Translations under genes and position numbers: made by a program
In this document: piece by piece, positions 53,331 through 62,688 of the stretch
Layout of the letters: each line of letters starts with the position of its first letter
How positions within the stretch are numbered: the stretch's first letter is position 1
NCBI RefSeq assembly: GCF_963526985.1
Contig: NZ_CAURPW010000001.1
Coordinates: 62,001 to 126,000, forward strand
Origin: an uncultured Campylobacter sp.
Lineage (GTDB): Bacteria > Campylobacterota > Campylobacteria > Campylobacterales > Campylobacteraceae
Direction: 5' to 3'
Length of the DNA: 64,000 bases
Notes under the pieces: model-generated
Told to the model about the DNA's origin: nothing
The model's input: only the letters and a program-made list of their open reading frames with translations
The model's database searches: none

Positions 53331-54359
53331 TTAAATGACCAGCATCGCGTCGCCGTAGGAGTAAAATTTGTACTTTTGCTCCACGGCGGTTTTGTAAATC
53401 CACATAGTCTGATTAAGTCCGACAAAGCTGGTAACGAGCATGATTAGCGTCGATTTTGGCAGGTGAAAATTCGTAAGCAGGTAGTTTTGGCGGATAGGTT
53501 TGTTGTTTAAATTTAAAAACAGCCTGCACTCGCCGCTAGGCTTGCCGCTTCTGGCAAACTCCTCCACGCAGCGCGTCACCGTCGTGCCTACGCCTAGGAT
53601 CGGTCTGTTTGAGTTTATCAAATTTTGCGTATCTTGTGGGATATCGTAAAACTCCGCGTGCATCTTGTGCTGCGTGATGTCCTCGCTCTCCACGCCCTTA
53701 AACGTCCCTGCGCCCACGTGTAGCGTGAGATAGGCTATCTCGCGGTCCTTGGCTAGGCGCGCGATCATCTCGTCGCTAAAGTGCAAGCTAGCCGTCGGGG
53801 CCGCCACCGCGCCCTCGTTTTTAGCAAAGACGCTTTGATACCAGCTTTCATCATCCTCGGTGTCGCTTCGTTTGATGTAAGGCGGCAGAGGCACGTGGCC
53901 GATGCGAGATAGGACTCTATAAAGTGCGGCCGCGTCCAAAGGCTCGCCGTTTTGGCTAAATTTGACCGTGCGAGAGCCGTCCTCAAAGAGCTCGCAGACC
54001 TCGGCGGTTAAATTTTCGCTGAAATTTAAAACGCTGCCCGCACGGACTTTGCCCTTTATATAGACGCTAAATTTAGCGTCCGCAAGCGGTGAATTTAGCA
54101 AAAGCTCCGTCTCGCCGCCGCTATCTTTTTTGCCGTAAATTCTAGCCTTTACGACCTTGGTATCGTTAAAAATAATATCGCAAGGCGGTAAAATTTCGGG
54201 CAAATCGCCGAATTTTAGATGAGAGATTTTTTCGCTAGCTCGCTCGTAGACCAGCAGTCTGGCGTCCTCTTTGGGAAAGGTCGGGAAATTGGCGATTAGC
54301 TCCGGCGGTAGCTCGTAATCGTAGGCGTCAAGCGAGTTTGGATTTAAAATTTGACTCAT
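53331..54359 (-). CDS. queA: S-adenosylmethionine:tRNA ribosyltransferase-isomerase
   Basis: Makes epoxyqueuosine in tRNA. 342 residues with YDYELPPELIANFP at the start, HFSDEMIARL, LHVGAGTFKGV and FHLPKSTLIMLVTSFVG, all family marks. queA-tatC-tatB-hemW are consecutive on the minus strand as in C. jejuni. tatC stops 19 bp upstream. Confidence 0.96.
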   Translation of the reverse strand: MSQILNPNSLDAYDYELPPELIANFPTFPKEDARLLVYERASEKISHLKFGDLPEILPPCDIIFNDTKVVKARIYGKKDSGGETELLLNSPLADAKFSVYIKGKVRAGSVLNFSENLTAEVCELFEDGSRTVKFSQNGEPLDAAALYRVLSRIGHVPLPPYIKRSDTEDDESWYQSVFAKNEGAVAAPTASLHFSDEMIARLAKDREIAYLTLHVGAGTFKGVESEDITQHKMHAEFYDIPQDTQNLINSNRPILGVGTTVTRCVEEFARSGKPSGECRLFLNLNNKPIRQNYLLTNFHLPKSTLIMLVTSFVGLNQTMWIYKTAVEQKYKFYSYGDAMLVI

Positions 54360-54378
54360 TTGGCTAGCCTACTTTGTT

Positions 54379-55140
54379 TCATGACTGTTCATCCTCTTTT
54401 TCTTCGTCGGTTTCCTGCTCGGGCTCTTCGTCTTTAGCCGGATTTACGCGGGCGGCTATAAAGATAGAAAGCCCGTAAAGACCGATGAGAGGCACCGCCA
54501 TCAAAAACTGGCTGAGGATATCAGGAGGCGTCATGATCGCGGCAAATATAAAAATCACGACGATAGCGTAGCGGAAGGAGTTTTTAAGCATCTTATCATC
54601 GACTAGGCCGAGTTTAGCGAGGAAAAAAGTGATAACTGGAAGCTCGAAAGCTAGCCCGAAAGCTATGAGGAGTTTGGTGAAAAAGCCGACGTATTCGCCT
54701 ATGCTAGGTAGCGCCGTAAATAGCTGCCCGCCGAAGGTAACGAGAAACTCAAAGCCGATAGGTATCACGACGTAGTAGCAAAACGCCGCGCCGACTAAAA
54801 ACATAAAAGTAGCCGAAATAACAAACGGAATAACGTGCTTTTTTTCGTTATCGTAAAGACCGGGCGCGACAAAGAGCCAAAGCTGCCAAAATATTACCGG
54901 TAGCGCGAGTATCAGACCCGCAAAAAACGCTACTTGCATCGCGGTAAAAAACGGCTCTTGTACCTGCGTAAAGATGATGTTGCTGCCTGCTGGCAGGACT
55001 TTAGATAGCGGAGCGGTCATCGCGGCTAGCAGCGGTTTCCAAAAGCTAAAGCACGCGATAAACATCGCTACGACCGATAAAACGCTGATAAAAAGCCTTT
55101 TTCTTAGTTCTACTAAATGCGGTTTTAGCTCTTCAAACAT
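54379..55140 (-). CDS. tatC: Sec-independent protein translocase TatC
   Basis: 253 residues with six transmembrane helices. ELKPHLVELRKRLFISVLS carries the N-terminal cytoplasmic signature and the conserved TM4 Glu follows in FGLAFELPVITFFLAKLGL. The C-terminal tail is a long run of Glu/Asp/Lys. It overlaps tatB by one base. Receives twin-arginine substrates such as cofactor-containing periplasmic enzymes. Confidence 0.97.
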   Translation of the reverse strand: MFEELKPHLVELRKRLFISVLSVVAMFIACFSFWKPLLAAMTAPLSKVLPAGSNIIFTQVQEPFFTAMQVAFFAGLILALPVIFWQLWLFVAPGLYDNEKKHVIPFVISATFMFLVGAAFCYYVVIPIGFEFLVTFGGQLFTALPSIGEYVGFFTKLLIAFGLAFELPVITFFLAKLGLVDDKMLKNSFRYAIVVIFIFAAIMTPPDILSQFLMAVPLIGLYGLSIFIAARVNPAKDEEPEQETDEEKEDEQS

Positions 55141-55544
55141 TACGCCTCTTTTTTCTCGTTATCGCCTAGAACGGCATTTTTGACGGCTTCACCAGGGTTT
55201 TTGACTGCTTCGACGCTCTTTTTTACGTCGTTTAGGCCGTCCGTGACGCCGCTAGCGACGTCGTTTACGCCCTTTTTGAGCTCGTCAAGCTCCTCAAACG
55301 TTAGCTTTTTTCGCACCGTTTCGGTGGTTTTTGCGATGCTTTCTTTGTATTTTTTCGCGTCCTCTTTGAGTTCTTGGATTTTTATCTCTTGATCAAAGCT
55401 ACTTTTTGCGTCATTGACCGTTTTTTTGACGGTTTTAAAAAATTTCGCTATCTCTACCATCGCGCTAGGAAGCTTATCAGGCCCCAAAAATAGCACCGCG
55501 ATGACGGCTATGACGATGATCTCGGGTAAGCTCATGCCAAACAT
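55140..55544 (-). CDS. tatB: Sec-independent protein translocase TatB
   Basis: 134 residues: MFGMSLPEIIVIAVIAVLFLGPDKLP is the TatB membrane helix and hinge (read as two parts), followed by an amphipathic helix and a long charged coiled coil. The conserved Glu8 and the FLGPDKLP hinge are present. Works with TatC directly downstream; a TatA gene is elsewhere. Confidence 0.94.
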   Translation of the reverse strand: MFGMSLPEIIVIAVIAVLFLGPDKLPSAMVEIAKFFKTVKKTVNDAKSSFDQEIKIQELKEDAKKYKESIAKTTETVRKKLTFEELDELKKGVNDVASGVTDGLNDVKKSVEAVKNPGEAVKNAVLGDNEKKEA

Positions 55545-55609
55545 TTTTTTATCCTAAATTTTATTTTAAAGCGCTCATTTTATCGTTTTTTATCTCAAAT
55601 TTGCATAAA

Positions 55610-56662
55610 TCAGCCCGCGATAAATAAAGAAATTTCATCCGCGGTGAGGAAATTTTCGGCGTAATACCGCCCGTTTTTAAATTTTAATTTCCCGCTATTT
55701 TTTAGCAGTTGCGCTCTTTGCTCTTGCTCTGCGTTTAGGCTGTTTTGCCAGATACCGACGATGCTTCTGGCGCCTAAAAATATCCGCTCTAAATTTAGCT
55801 CGTCCGCGCTTAAATTTTCGATTTTTTTAGCGTGCGGATTTTTTACGTAAGCGTTTAAATTTGAAGCGTTATAAAAGCGATAATCTCGCCAAAATCCGAC
55901 CGCGTAAGCGCCGATGGCAAGGTAATTTTTGCCCTGCCAGTAGCCCAGGTTATGCCTGCAAATTTGACCGAAATTTGAGATTTCGTATTGTTTTAGGCCG
56001 ACTTCTTCGATGCGGTCTATCATAAATTTAGCCAGCCTCGGGCTATCTTTTGCGTAGCTTATTTTGCCTGCAAAGGGCGTGTTTTCCTCAAGCGTTAGCG
56101 AATACGCCGATACGTGCGAAACGCCTAGATTTCGGACGTTTTGCGCCTCTTGCTCGAGGCGTTTTTTGGTATCTAGTTTTGTGCCGTAGATGAGATCTAC
56201 GTTGATATTTTCTAGCCCTGCAGTTTTGGCGCTTGCAACTGCTTCGTAGATCTGCCTTGCGTCGTGGATGCGCCCGAGAAATTTAAGCTTATCTTCAAAA
56301 AAGCTCTGAGCGCCGAAGCTCACGCGATTTACACCGTATGATTTCATCTGCGAGAGCCACTTTTGGCTTGCGGAGTTTGGATTTGCCTCCGTCGTGATCT
56401 CGGCGTTTGCCGCGAGATATGGCGCGATCGTCTCAAATAGTCGCTCGTAGTAGCCACCGTCCACGGCGCTTGGCGTCCCTCCGCCGATGAAAAGCGTCTC
56501 GATCTCGCCTTTTTTTACGTCAAATTTTAAAATTTGCTCCCTAAAATCCGCAACCATCGCGTCAAAATATGCGCTCGTTAAATTTCGTTTGCCCACCACC
56601 GAGCCAAAGGCGCAGTATGGGCATTTGCTCTCGCAAAAAGGGATATGGACGTAAAGAAGCAT
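55610..56662 (-). CDS. hemW: radical SAM protein HemW (HemN-like)
   Basis: 350 residues. The cluster motif CESKCPYCAF (CxxxCxxC) after LLYVHIPF and GGGTPSA are typical of the HemN/HemW family; length and lack of the HemN N-terminal extension favour HemW, the haem chaperone, over true coproporphyrinogen dehydrogenase. The C-terminal part is the usual HemN_C domain (RSIVGIWQNSL). Start ATG 56660-56662 is preceded by AAAGGTTAAA, a moderate site. Confidence 0.92.
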   Translation of the reverse strand: MLLYVHIPFCESKCPYCAFGSVVGKRNLTSAYFDAMVADFREQILKFDVKKGEIETLFIGGGTPSAVDGGYYERLFETIAPYLAANAEITTEANPNSASQKWLSQMKSYGVNRVSFGAQSFFEDKLKFLGRIHDARQIYEAVASAKTAGLENINVDLIYGTKLDTKKRLEQEAQNVRNLGVSHVSAYSLTLEENTPFAGKISYAKDSPRLAKFMIDRIEEVGLKQYEISNFGQICRHNLGYWQGKNYLAIGAYAVGFWRDYRFYNASNLNAYVKNPHAKKIENLSADELNLERIFLGARSIVGIWQNSLNAEQEQRAQLLKNSGKLKFKNGRYYAENFLTADEISLFIAG

Positions 56663-56939
56663 TTTAACCTTTGTTTTTACCGTATTTTAGCAGATTTTAC
56701 GGCTTTATCGCGCGGAGTTTGATATTTTGGCGTTTTGGCTTTTGCGCCGTTTATGTGCAGATTTGCGGTAAATTTAGGCCGGGTTTAGGCGTAAAACCGA
56801 CTCCGGTAAGCTATTTGGCGCTTTTAAATTTTAAAATTTACCGCCGTTTTTGTCGCCCGTTAAATTTAAAAAGTCGCGCCGATACGTTTAAATTTGATTT
56901 TAATTTAAAGCCCGCAAAGCCCCCGCAAGAGCGTTAAAT

Positions 56940-57890
56940 TTACGTATAAAATTTCTTTTGTTTTAAAATTTGCGTCGGCAAAACGCCGAATTTTTCTCTA
57001 AAAATCTTTGCAAAGTGTGGAGCGCTGGCGTATCCGACGATTTTTGCGGCTTTGCTTACGCAGACGTCTCCGCGCTCTAAAAGTTTTTTCGCCGCGTTTA
57101 GCCGTTCGCTTGCTAGCAGCCCGTAGATCGTATCACCAAAGTAGCTTTTAAACCCAGTTTTTAGCTTAAATTCATTCGTCGCGCATGCTCTGGCTAGCTC
57201 TTTTATGCTGGGCGGATTTTGGACGTCGCTTAGTAAAATTTGCCTTGCTTTGTTTAAAATTTTTACGTATTCGTCGCTAAAATCGCGCTTTTTTTCATCG
57301 GCTTCGGGCGTTTTGGACGCACCTAGGCTTTTGTAGATTAGCTCTAAAATTTTAGCTTCCATAAAGATTTCGCGCATCTTACCCTCAAGCTCGCTCGCGG
57401 CTAAAAGCTCTCGCAAAATCAGGCTTTGGGCTAAATTTATCTTAGCCGTTTGGATGCAGATTTCGTTTTCTTCGCCTAGATTTTTAAATGCCGCTAGCTC
57501 GCCGGCTAACTCGTTTTTTAGCACGATGCATCGTCCGGCGTAGCTACTGCTTTGATACTCGCAAATGCCCTCAAACCCGCTATCCACGCGCCCCGTCCAA
57601 AACTCTCCGGCCTTTAGGCAAAAAGTTTTTTTACCCGCTTTAAGCCCGGCGTCCCCTCTTGCGTCGTTAAAGAGCAAAAAGCAGTAGCCCGCACTCCTTT
57701 CAAGCCGTCTTTTTACGCTTTTATTACAGATTATTTCGCTCCTGCAGTAGCTTGCGCCGCTTGTGCCTTTAAAAAACTCGACCTTGCATTTTCTATCTTG
57801 CTCTTGCCACGCGCTTTGTCCGTAGCGCACCGAATTTTGCGCGATTTCTTGTTCGTTTGCTCGTAAAATATCTTTAAATTCGACTTTCAT
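56940..57890 (-). CDS. AraC family transcriptional regulator (PchR-like)
   Basis: 316 residues. The C-terminal ~100 residues are an AraC HTH: PSIKELARACATNEFKLKTGFKSYFG and AAKIVGYASAPHFAKIFREKFGVLP, with both helix-turn-helix units. The N-terminal ~200 residues are the PchR-type sensory part. It lies back to back with a TonB receptor gene and its Fur box, so it likely activates uptake of one siderophore, which it senses as in PchR. Ligand not known. Confidence 0.9.
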   Translation of the reverse strand: MKVEFKDILRANEQEIAQNSVRYGQSAWQEQDRKCKVEFFKGTSGASYCRSEIICNKSVKRRLERSAGYCFLLFNDARGDAGLKAGKKTFCLKAGEFWTGRVDSGFEGICEYQSSSYAGRCIVLKNELAGELAAFKNLGEENEICIQTAKINLAQSLILRELLAASELEGKMREIFMEAKILELIYKSLGASKTPEADEKKRDFSDEYVKILNKARQILLSDVQNPPSIKELARACATNEFKLKTGFKSYFGDTIYGLLASERLNAAKKLLERGDVCVSKAAKIVGYASAPHFAKIFREKFGVLPTQILKQKKFYT

Positions 57891-57942
57891 TTGCTTTTAT
57901 CCTTTTAGCGTTGATAAAAATCCCTCTACCGTTTGCCTAAGT

Positions 57943-57968
57943 ATTGATAATAATTATCTGATTATAGT
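57943..57968 (+). promoter_or_regulatory. Fur box overlapping the TonB receptor promoter
   Basis: GATAAT-A-ATTATC, a perfect 6-1-6 palindrome, at 57946-57958, followed by CTGATTATAG. TATAGT (57963-57968) can serve as -10 of the receptor gene. Site lies midway between the divergent araC-type gene and receptor, so Fur with iron would repress both. Confidence 0.75.
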
Positions 57969-58003
57969 AAAATAGGGTTTAAATTTAAATAAGGAGTCTA
58001 AAG

Positions 58004-59965
58004 GTGAAAAGTATGCCTAAAATTTCTATGCTAGCTTGCCTAGCGCTATCTTGCGCGCAGGCGGCCGATGAAGTAAAACTAAACGAAGTTACCGTAACTA
58101 GCGCGACGGGTTTTGAGCAAAATATCAAGGACGCGCCCGCCTCAGTCTCGGTAATCTCGCAAAAAGAGATAGCCAGGCGCAACCACCAAGATATAGAAAG
58201 CGTCGTAAAAGACGCTCCGGGCGTGTTTGGAGCGACGCTGGGAGCTGCTAGCAGACGCGGTATCACGATGAGAGGCCTTGGGCAAAAATATACTAAAATT
58301 TTAATAGACGGCCGCCCTGCGACCAGCGATAGTGCGTATAGAGGGCTTCGAGCGGTCGGTAGCGCTCAAAATTTCCTCCCGCCGGCAAACACGATCGAGC
58401 GTATCGAAATCGTGCGAGGGCCGATGAGCTCGCTATACGGCTCAGACGCGATGGGCGGTGTCATAAACATCATTACCAAGGGCTTTTCAAACGAATTTAG
58501 CGGTAACATAAACGGCTACTACACGCTTGCGGGAAAAAGCGGGATAAACGACGACTACCAAACCGGCTTTTACGCAAACGGCGCAGTGATCCCGGACGTG
58601 CTAGGCATCGCGCTTTACGGGCGGTATTTTCATAAATTCGAAGATGAGCGAGTCTTTACGAACCGTAAAAACGAGGACGTAAATTTCGGCGCGAAAATCA
58701 TGTATAACGCCACCGAAAACGACGAAATAGCGCTGGACCTACGCCGCGTAGTAAATAAATACGAGCGCACCGAGGGCAAGACGCTAAGAAGGGCTACCGG
58801 CGATAATACGAGCGTCGCGTTTGAAAAGATGAGCGGATATACCGCCTCGCTCTCGCATACTGGCAAATACGACAAACTGATGCTTGAAAGCTTTTTAACG
58901 CACGATAATATGAAAGAAAGCGGTCAGCAAGACCTCACGCTAAAAACGACGACGCTAAATACCAAGGGAACGTATTTTTTTGATAACAACACGCTAAGTC
59001 TAGGAGCCGAATATAAAAGAGAAAGGTTAAACGAAAAAGCAACGACGGCCGATGCCGCAAACGTAAAGAGATATGATTTTTCGCTCTACGGCGAGGACGA
59101 TTTTGACGTGACCGACGCGCTCACGCTAACTGCGGGTCTAAGGTATAATCACGACAAAGACTACGGCGGACACGTATCTCCGCGCGGATATGCCGTGTAT
59201 CATCTAAGCGAAAATTTATCGCTAAAAGGCGGCGTATCGGCGGGCTACTCGACGCCTGATATCAAGATGCGAACCGACGGGCTTGCTCTGCCTTTTGCCG
59301 GCGGTATGGGAGCCCAGCTTGGTAAAAGCGACCTAAAACCCGAATCCAGCCTAAACTACGAGGCCGGCGTCGCATACGGGGACGAGAGCCTTAACGTCTC
59401 GGCGATGGCGTTTTATACGCGGATAAAAGACGGCTTAGGCACGAAACCCGTTTGCGTCGCGCGCCCGGGCGTTCCTTGCGTGCATAACGGCAAGACCTAT
59501 AGGCGCGGTATCTGGGAGAGCGTAAATATCGGCAAAGCCGAAGTAAAGGGCGTCGAACTCGCCTCAGACTGGCAGATACTATCAAATTTAGCCCTACACT
59601 CAAGCTACGTTTACACTAAATCAAAGCAAAAATCGGGCGCGTACGAGGGCAAATCTCTAAACAATCTACCCGTACATACCGTAAAAATAGGGCTTGATTA
59701 CGACGCAACGCCTGATCTAAATTTCTGGACGCAGATGAACTATCTGGGTAAAACCAGAGCCGTTTACGGCCTACCCGGAGACGAGGAGATAAAGGATTAT
59801 ACGCTATTTGACGCGGGCGCAAGCTACAAGCTAACTAAAAACGCGAGCGTAAATTTTAGCGTTTATAATATCTTTAACGAATACGTAACGACGAAATCGG
59901 GACGCTACGAAATTTTAATCGCCGACGGGGTTAAATATAGGCTCGGATTTAACGTAAATTTTTAA
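58004..59965 (+). CDS. TonB-dependent siderophore receptor (CirA/FepA-like)
   Basis: 653 residues: signal peptide ending CAQA, TonB-box region (LNEVTVTSATG), plug (VSVISQKEIARRNHQDIESVVKDAPGV; IEIVRGPMSSLYGSDAMGG) and a 22-strand barrel ending YRLGFNVNF with terminal Phe. Extracellular loop VCVARPGVPC holds a Cys pair as in CirA-type receptors. The strong AAGGAG is 7 nt before a GTG at 58004; ATG 58013 is the alternative. Controlled by the Fur box upstream. Ferric catecholate uptake is inferred. Confidence 0.93.
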   Translation: MKSMPKISMLACLALSCAQAADEVKLNEVTVTSATGFEQNIKDAPASVSVISQKEIARRNHQDIESVVKDAPGVFGATLGAASRRGITMRGLGQKYTKILIDGRPATSDSAYRGLRAVGSAQNFLPPANTIERIEIVRGPMSSLYGSDAMGGVINIITKGFSNEFSGNINGYYTLAGKSGINDDYQTGFYANGAVIPDVLGIALYGRYFHKFEDERVFTNRKNEDVNFGAKIMYNATENDEIALDLRRVVNKYERTEGKTLRRATGDNTSVAFEKMSGYTASLSHTGKYDKLMLESFLTHDNMKESGQQDLTLKTTTLNTKGTYFFDNNTLSLGAEYKRERLNEKATTADAANVKRYDFSLYGEDDFDVTDALTLTAGLRYNHDKDYGGHVSPRGYAVYHLSENLSLKGGVSAGYSTPDIKMRTDGLALPFAGGMGAQLGKSDLKPESSLNYEAGVAYGDESLNVSAMAFYTRIKDGLGTKPVCVARPGVPCVHNGKTYRRGIWESVNIGKAEVKGVELASDWQILSNLALHSSYVYTKSKQKSGAYEGKSLNNLPVHTVKIGLDYDATPDLNFWTQMNYLGKTRAVYGLPGDEEIKDYTLFDAGASYKLTKNASVNFSVYNIFNEYVTTKSGRYEILIADGVKYRLGFNVNF

Positions 59966-60053
59966 ATTTAGCCGTATTTAAGCGGGGCGGTGCGTAGCGA
60001 TACGCCGCTCTGCTACCGGTTTTTAAAATTCGAGTTTAAATTTAAGGGGAAAG

Positions 60054-61190
60054 ATGCCGTTTTTAAAGAAAAAGAAATTTTGGTTTAACGTCCATTTGAT
60101 TTTAAGCCTAGCCTGTGTTTTGCCGCTGCTTATCGTCGCTCTGAGTGGCGCGGTCATATCCTATCACGACGAGATTATAGACCTTGCAAACTCGCAAAAA
60201 ACCTTCGTCGAGCGAGGCGAAAAAGAGCTTAGCACGAGAGAAATTTTAGATATTTTTAAAGCTAGGGAGCCAAATTTTACGCTTAGCTACTACAAGATTA
60301 ACTCGGACGCAAATCACGCTCTAAGCGTATCCGGCACGAATGCTAAAGGCGAGTTTAAGTCGTATTTTATAAATCAATACACGGGCGAGATAACGGGCGA
60401 AAATTTCGGCGATAAATTTATCGGACTAATGCTAAATTTGCATACTAACTTAGGCCTTGGGCTTAGCGAAAACGAGACGCTACGGCTTATAGGCAAGCAT
60501 ATCGTTGCGGTTTGCTCTATCGCTTTGGTTATCTTGGTTATATCTGGATTGATAATCTATTATCCTAGTTTTAAAACTAAATTTGCGCGTGCATTTACTT
60601 TAAAAATCAAGGCCAAAGGCTATGCGTTTTTATACAGCTTGCACGGATTTGCCGGCGTTTATCTTTGTTTATTTTTGGCTTTTATGAGCGTTACGGGGCT
60701 TTACTGGTCGTACGACTGGGCGGCAAAACTCGTAAATAACGCACTTGGCGAAAAAGAAATTTTTAGAAAAAAGAGCTTTACGCAGGTGAGGGGATTTTCG
60801 CTGGAGGACGAGGCTAAGATAGCAAATTTAGGGGCCGCGATAGATATTTTTAAACGAGATAGAGGCGATTATGAGCTTTTTAACGTCATCACTCAAGAAG
60901 ACGGCGAAAATTTTATGATATTTTACTTTGACAAAGGGCTGGAAGAGGATGATAAGGTAAATACGATGACTATAAACGCCGCTAAGGGGCAAATTATCAG
61001 ACACGCGAGGTTTGACGACGCCAAAAGCTCGATGCCCAGGCCTTTTGCGATCCATAAATCGGTTTTGAGCTTGCATTCGGGATATTTTTTAGGTGCGGTC
61101 GGTAAATTTATATTTTGTTTAGCTTCGGCGTCGATTCTGTTTTTCGTTATAAGCGGATTTTGGATGAGCTTAAAACGGCTCAAAAGATAA
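60054..61190 (+). CDS. PepSY-associated transmembrane protein (iron-regulated)
   Basis: 378 residues with four transmembrane segments (about 9-33, 160-182, 200-222 and 350-372) and two PepSY-like periplasmic regions; pattern FWFNVHLILSLACVLPLLIVALSGAVISYHDEI at the N-terminus is typical (read as start of TM1 with conserved His). Family members are often found beside TonB receptors and may reduce or extract iron from siderophores. AAGGGGAAAG upstream of the ATG. Same strand, 88 bp after the receptor. Confidence 0.88.
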   Translation: MPFLKKKKFWFNVHLILSLACVLPLLIVALSGAVISYHDEIIDLANSQKTFVERGEKELSTREILDIFKAREPNFTLSYYKINSDANHALSVSGTNAKGEFKSYFINQYTGEITGENFGDKFIGLMLNLHTNLGLGLSENETLRLIGKHIVAVCSIALVILVISGLIIYYPSFKTKFARAFTLKIKAKGYAFLYSLHGFAGVYLCLFLAFMSVTGLYWSYDWAAKLVNNALGEKEIFRKKSFTQVRGFSLEDEAKIANLGAAIDIFKRDRGDYELFNVITQEDGENFMIFYFDKGLEEDDKVNTMTINAAKGQIIRHARFDDAKSSMPRPFAIHKSVLSLHSGYFLGAVGKFIFCLASASILFFVISGFWMSLKRLKR

Positions 61191-61230
61191 ATTTGATAAA
61201 ATCGCTCGAAAAAATTGAAAAAGGCTAAAT

Positions 61231-61995
61231 ATGCGAGTGATTTTAGATGGATTTGACGGCTCTTTTTTGCCGATTTTGCAAAGCTTTAAGGCCGTGATGC
61301 CAAGCCTGCGTATAACAGGCATCGAGGAGATCGGCCAGAGCGCCAATGAAGCGCCGGACGAAGAAAACGAAGGTAACGCAGACGCTATTAACGTAAGCGA
61401 GCTTTTTGCGCGCCAAGACGAGCGGGACGATCTTTTGCCTGACGGATCTTTGTTTTTGCAGGACGATAAATTTGACGATAGCGGCAAGGCTATGGCGGTT
61501 AGATTTGACGAAAACGTTAAATTTACAAATGTGCGTCAGGCGATTAACGGTGCCGAATTTGAGCCGAATTTAGCGGCTAAGAGCGAGCGAAAAATCGCTT
61601 CCGTGCAGGAGCAAAATTCGCAAGAAATGCAGAACGCTACGTCGTATCAAGAGAGAAGTCGCGAGGAAAAGGCTATCTTGCAAACCGGTTCTTTAAGCAA
61701 AGCGCCTAAAATCGCGGTTCTAGCTGGGGGCGCGCAAACTACCGCTAAGCAAGAAGCTTCCGTGTTTGGCGGAGCTACTCAAACGGCTTCGTTTAGCAAA
61801 GCAGCTACCTCAAACGAAGCCGCAAAAACGGCCGTTTCAGACGATTTTGCGCAGGCTGCGTTGTTTGATTTTAACGAGTCTGGGCAGAATTTGACGTCGC
61901 GCGCCGAATCCAAAACCGCGCTTGAACGCAAAAAGCACGAAAGCGCAAGTCTGTTTACCGACGAAGAGGTGCGGGCGATACTAGAACTAAAATAG
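61231..61995 (+). CDS. uncharacterised low-complexity protein
   Basis: 254 residues. The first ~30 (MRVILDGFDGSFLPILQSFK) look structured; the rest is polar and repetitive, with Ala/Thr/Ser/Gln-rich units (GGAQTTAKQEAS, GGATQTASFSK). Ends with a short helical ESASLFTDEEVRAILELK. No signal peptide or membrane segment. Follows the PepSY gene by 40 bp. No family recognised; it may be a partner of iron uptake or independent. Confidence 0.6.
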   Translation: MRVILDGFDGSFLPILQSFKAVMPSLRITGIEEIGQSANEAPDEENEGNADAINVSELFARQDERDDLLPDGSLFLQDDKFDDSGKAMAVRFDENVKFTNVRQAINGAEFEPNLAAKSERKIASVQEQNSQEMQNATSYQERSREEKAILQTGSLSKAPKIAVLAGGAQTTAKQEASVFGGATQTASFSKAATSNEAAKTAVSDDFAQAALFDFNESGQNLTSRAESKTALERKKHESASLFTDEEVRAILELK

Positions 61996-62220
61996 CGGCT
62001 TAAATTTAGCCGTCAAGGCGGTGAAATTTGACGGATAATCAAACAAAACGCACAAATTTTACCGCTCCGCAATGTGCTGTAAAAGGTAAAATTCGTAATT
62101 TTAAATTTTAAATAAAAATTTTAAGCCTAAGCGCCAAATTTTTCCGCTAACCTCTCGATATTTAGCTATATCTTAACTATTTTTCGTTAAAATCCGCAAT
62201 TAAAAATTCTCGGAAAAAAT

Positions 62221-62688
62221 ATGGAAAAAAAATATAGACCAAACGTCGCGGCGGTCATACTAGCACCCTCTTATCCATTTGATTGTAGGATATTTATCGC
62301 GCAAAGGTGTGATATGACGGGTATCTGGCAGTTCCCGCAGGGCGGCATAGACGAGGGCGAGACGCCGCAAGAGGCTCTAAAAAGAGAGCTAAAAGAGGAG
62401 ATAGGCACGGATGAAATAGACGTGCTTAGCGAGTATCCGCAGTGGCTTAGCTACGACTTCCCCGAGGGCACGACGAGTAGGAAATTTTATAATTTCGACG
62501 GGCAGACGCAAAAGTATTTTCTAGTGCGGCTGCGCCCTAGCGCGAAGATAAATATAAATACCAAAAAACCCGAATTTAACGAGTATAAATTTATAAACTC
62601 GAGCGAGGTTTTAGGCGACGTAAACCACTTCAAAAAGCCGATTTATAGCAAGGTTATCGGTTACTTCAAAGAGAAAGGATTTATCTAA
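62221..62688 (+). CDS. rppH: RNA pyrophosphohydrolase RppH (nudix)
   Basis: Removes 5' pyrophosphate from mRNA. The nudix box GGIDEGETPQEALKRELKEEIGT is complete (read as GGIDEGE, then RELKEEIG). FPQGGID and WLSYDFPEGT match RppH. 155 residues. The stop shares one base with the lysC start (TAATG). Homologous to the C. jejuni nudix gene upstream of lysC. Confidence 0.95.
   Translation: MEKKYRPNVAAVILAPSYPFDCRIFIAQRCDMTGIWQFPQGGIDEGETPQEALKRELKEEIGTDEIDVLSEYPQWLSYDFPEGTTSRKFYNFDGQTQKYFLVRLRPSAKININTKKPEFNEYKFINSSEVLGDVNHFKKPIYSKVIGYFKEKGFI

Noticed and set aside
56671..56937. 88-codon plus-strand ORF between hemW and the AraC-type gene
   Set aside because: AAATTT-rich intergenic DNA, no ribosome site and no family.
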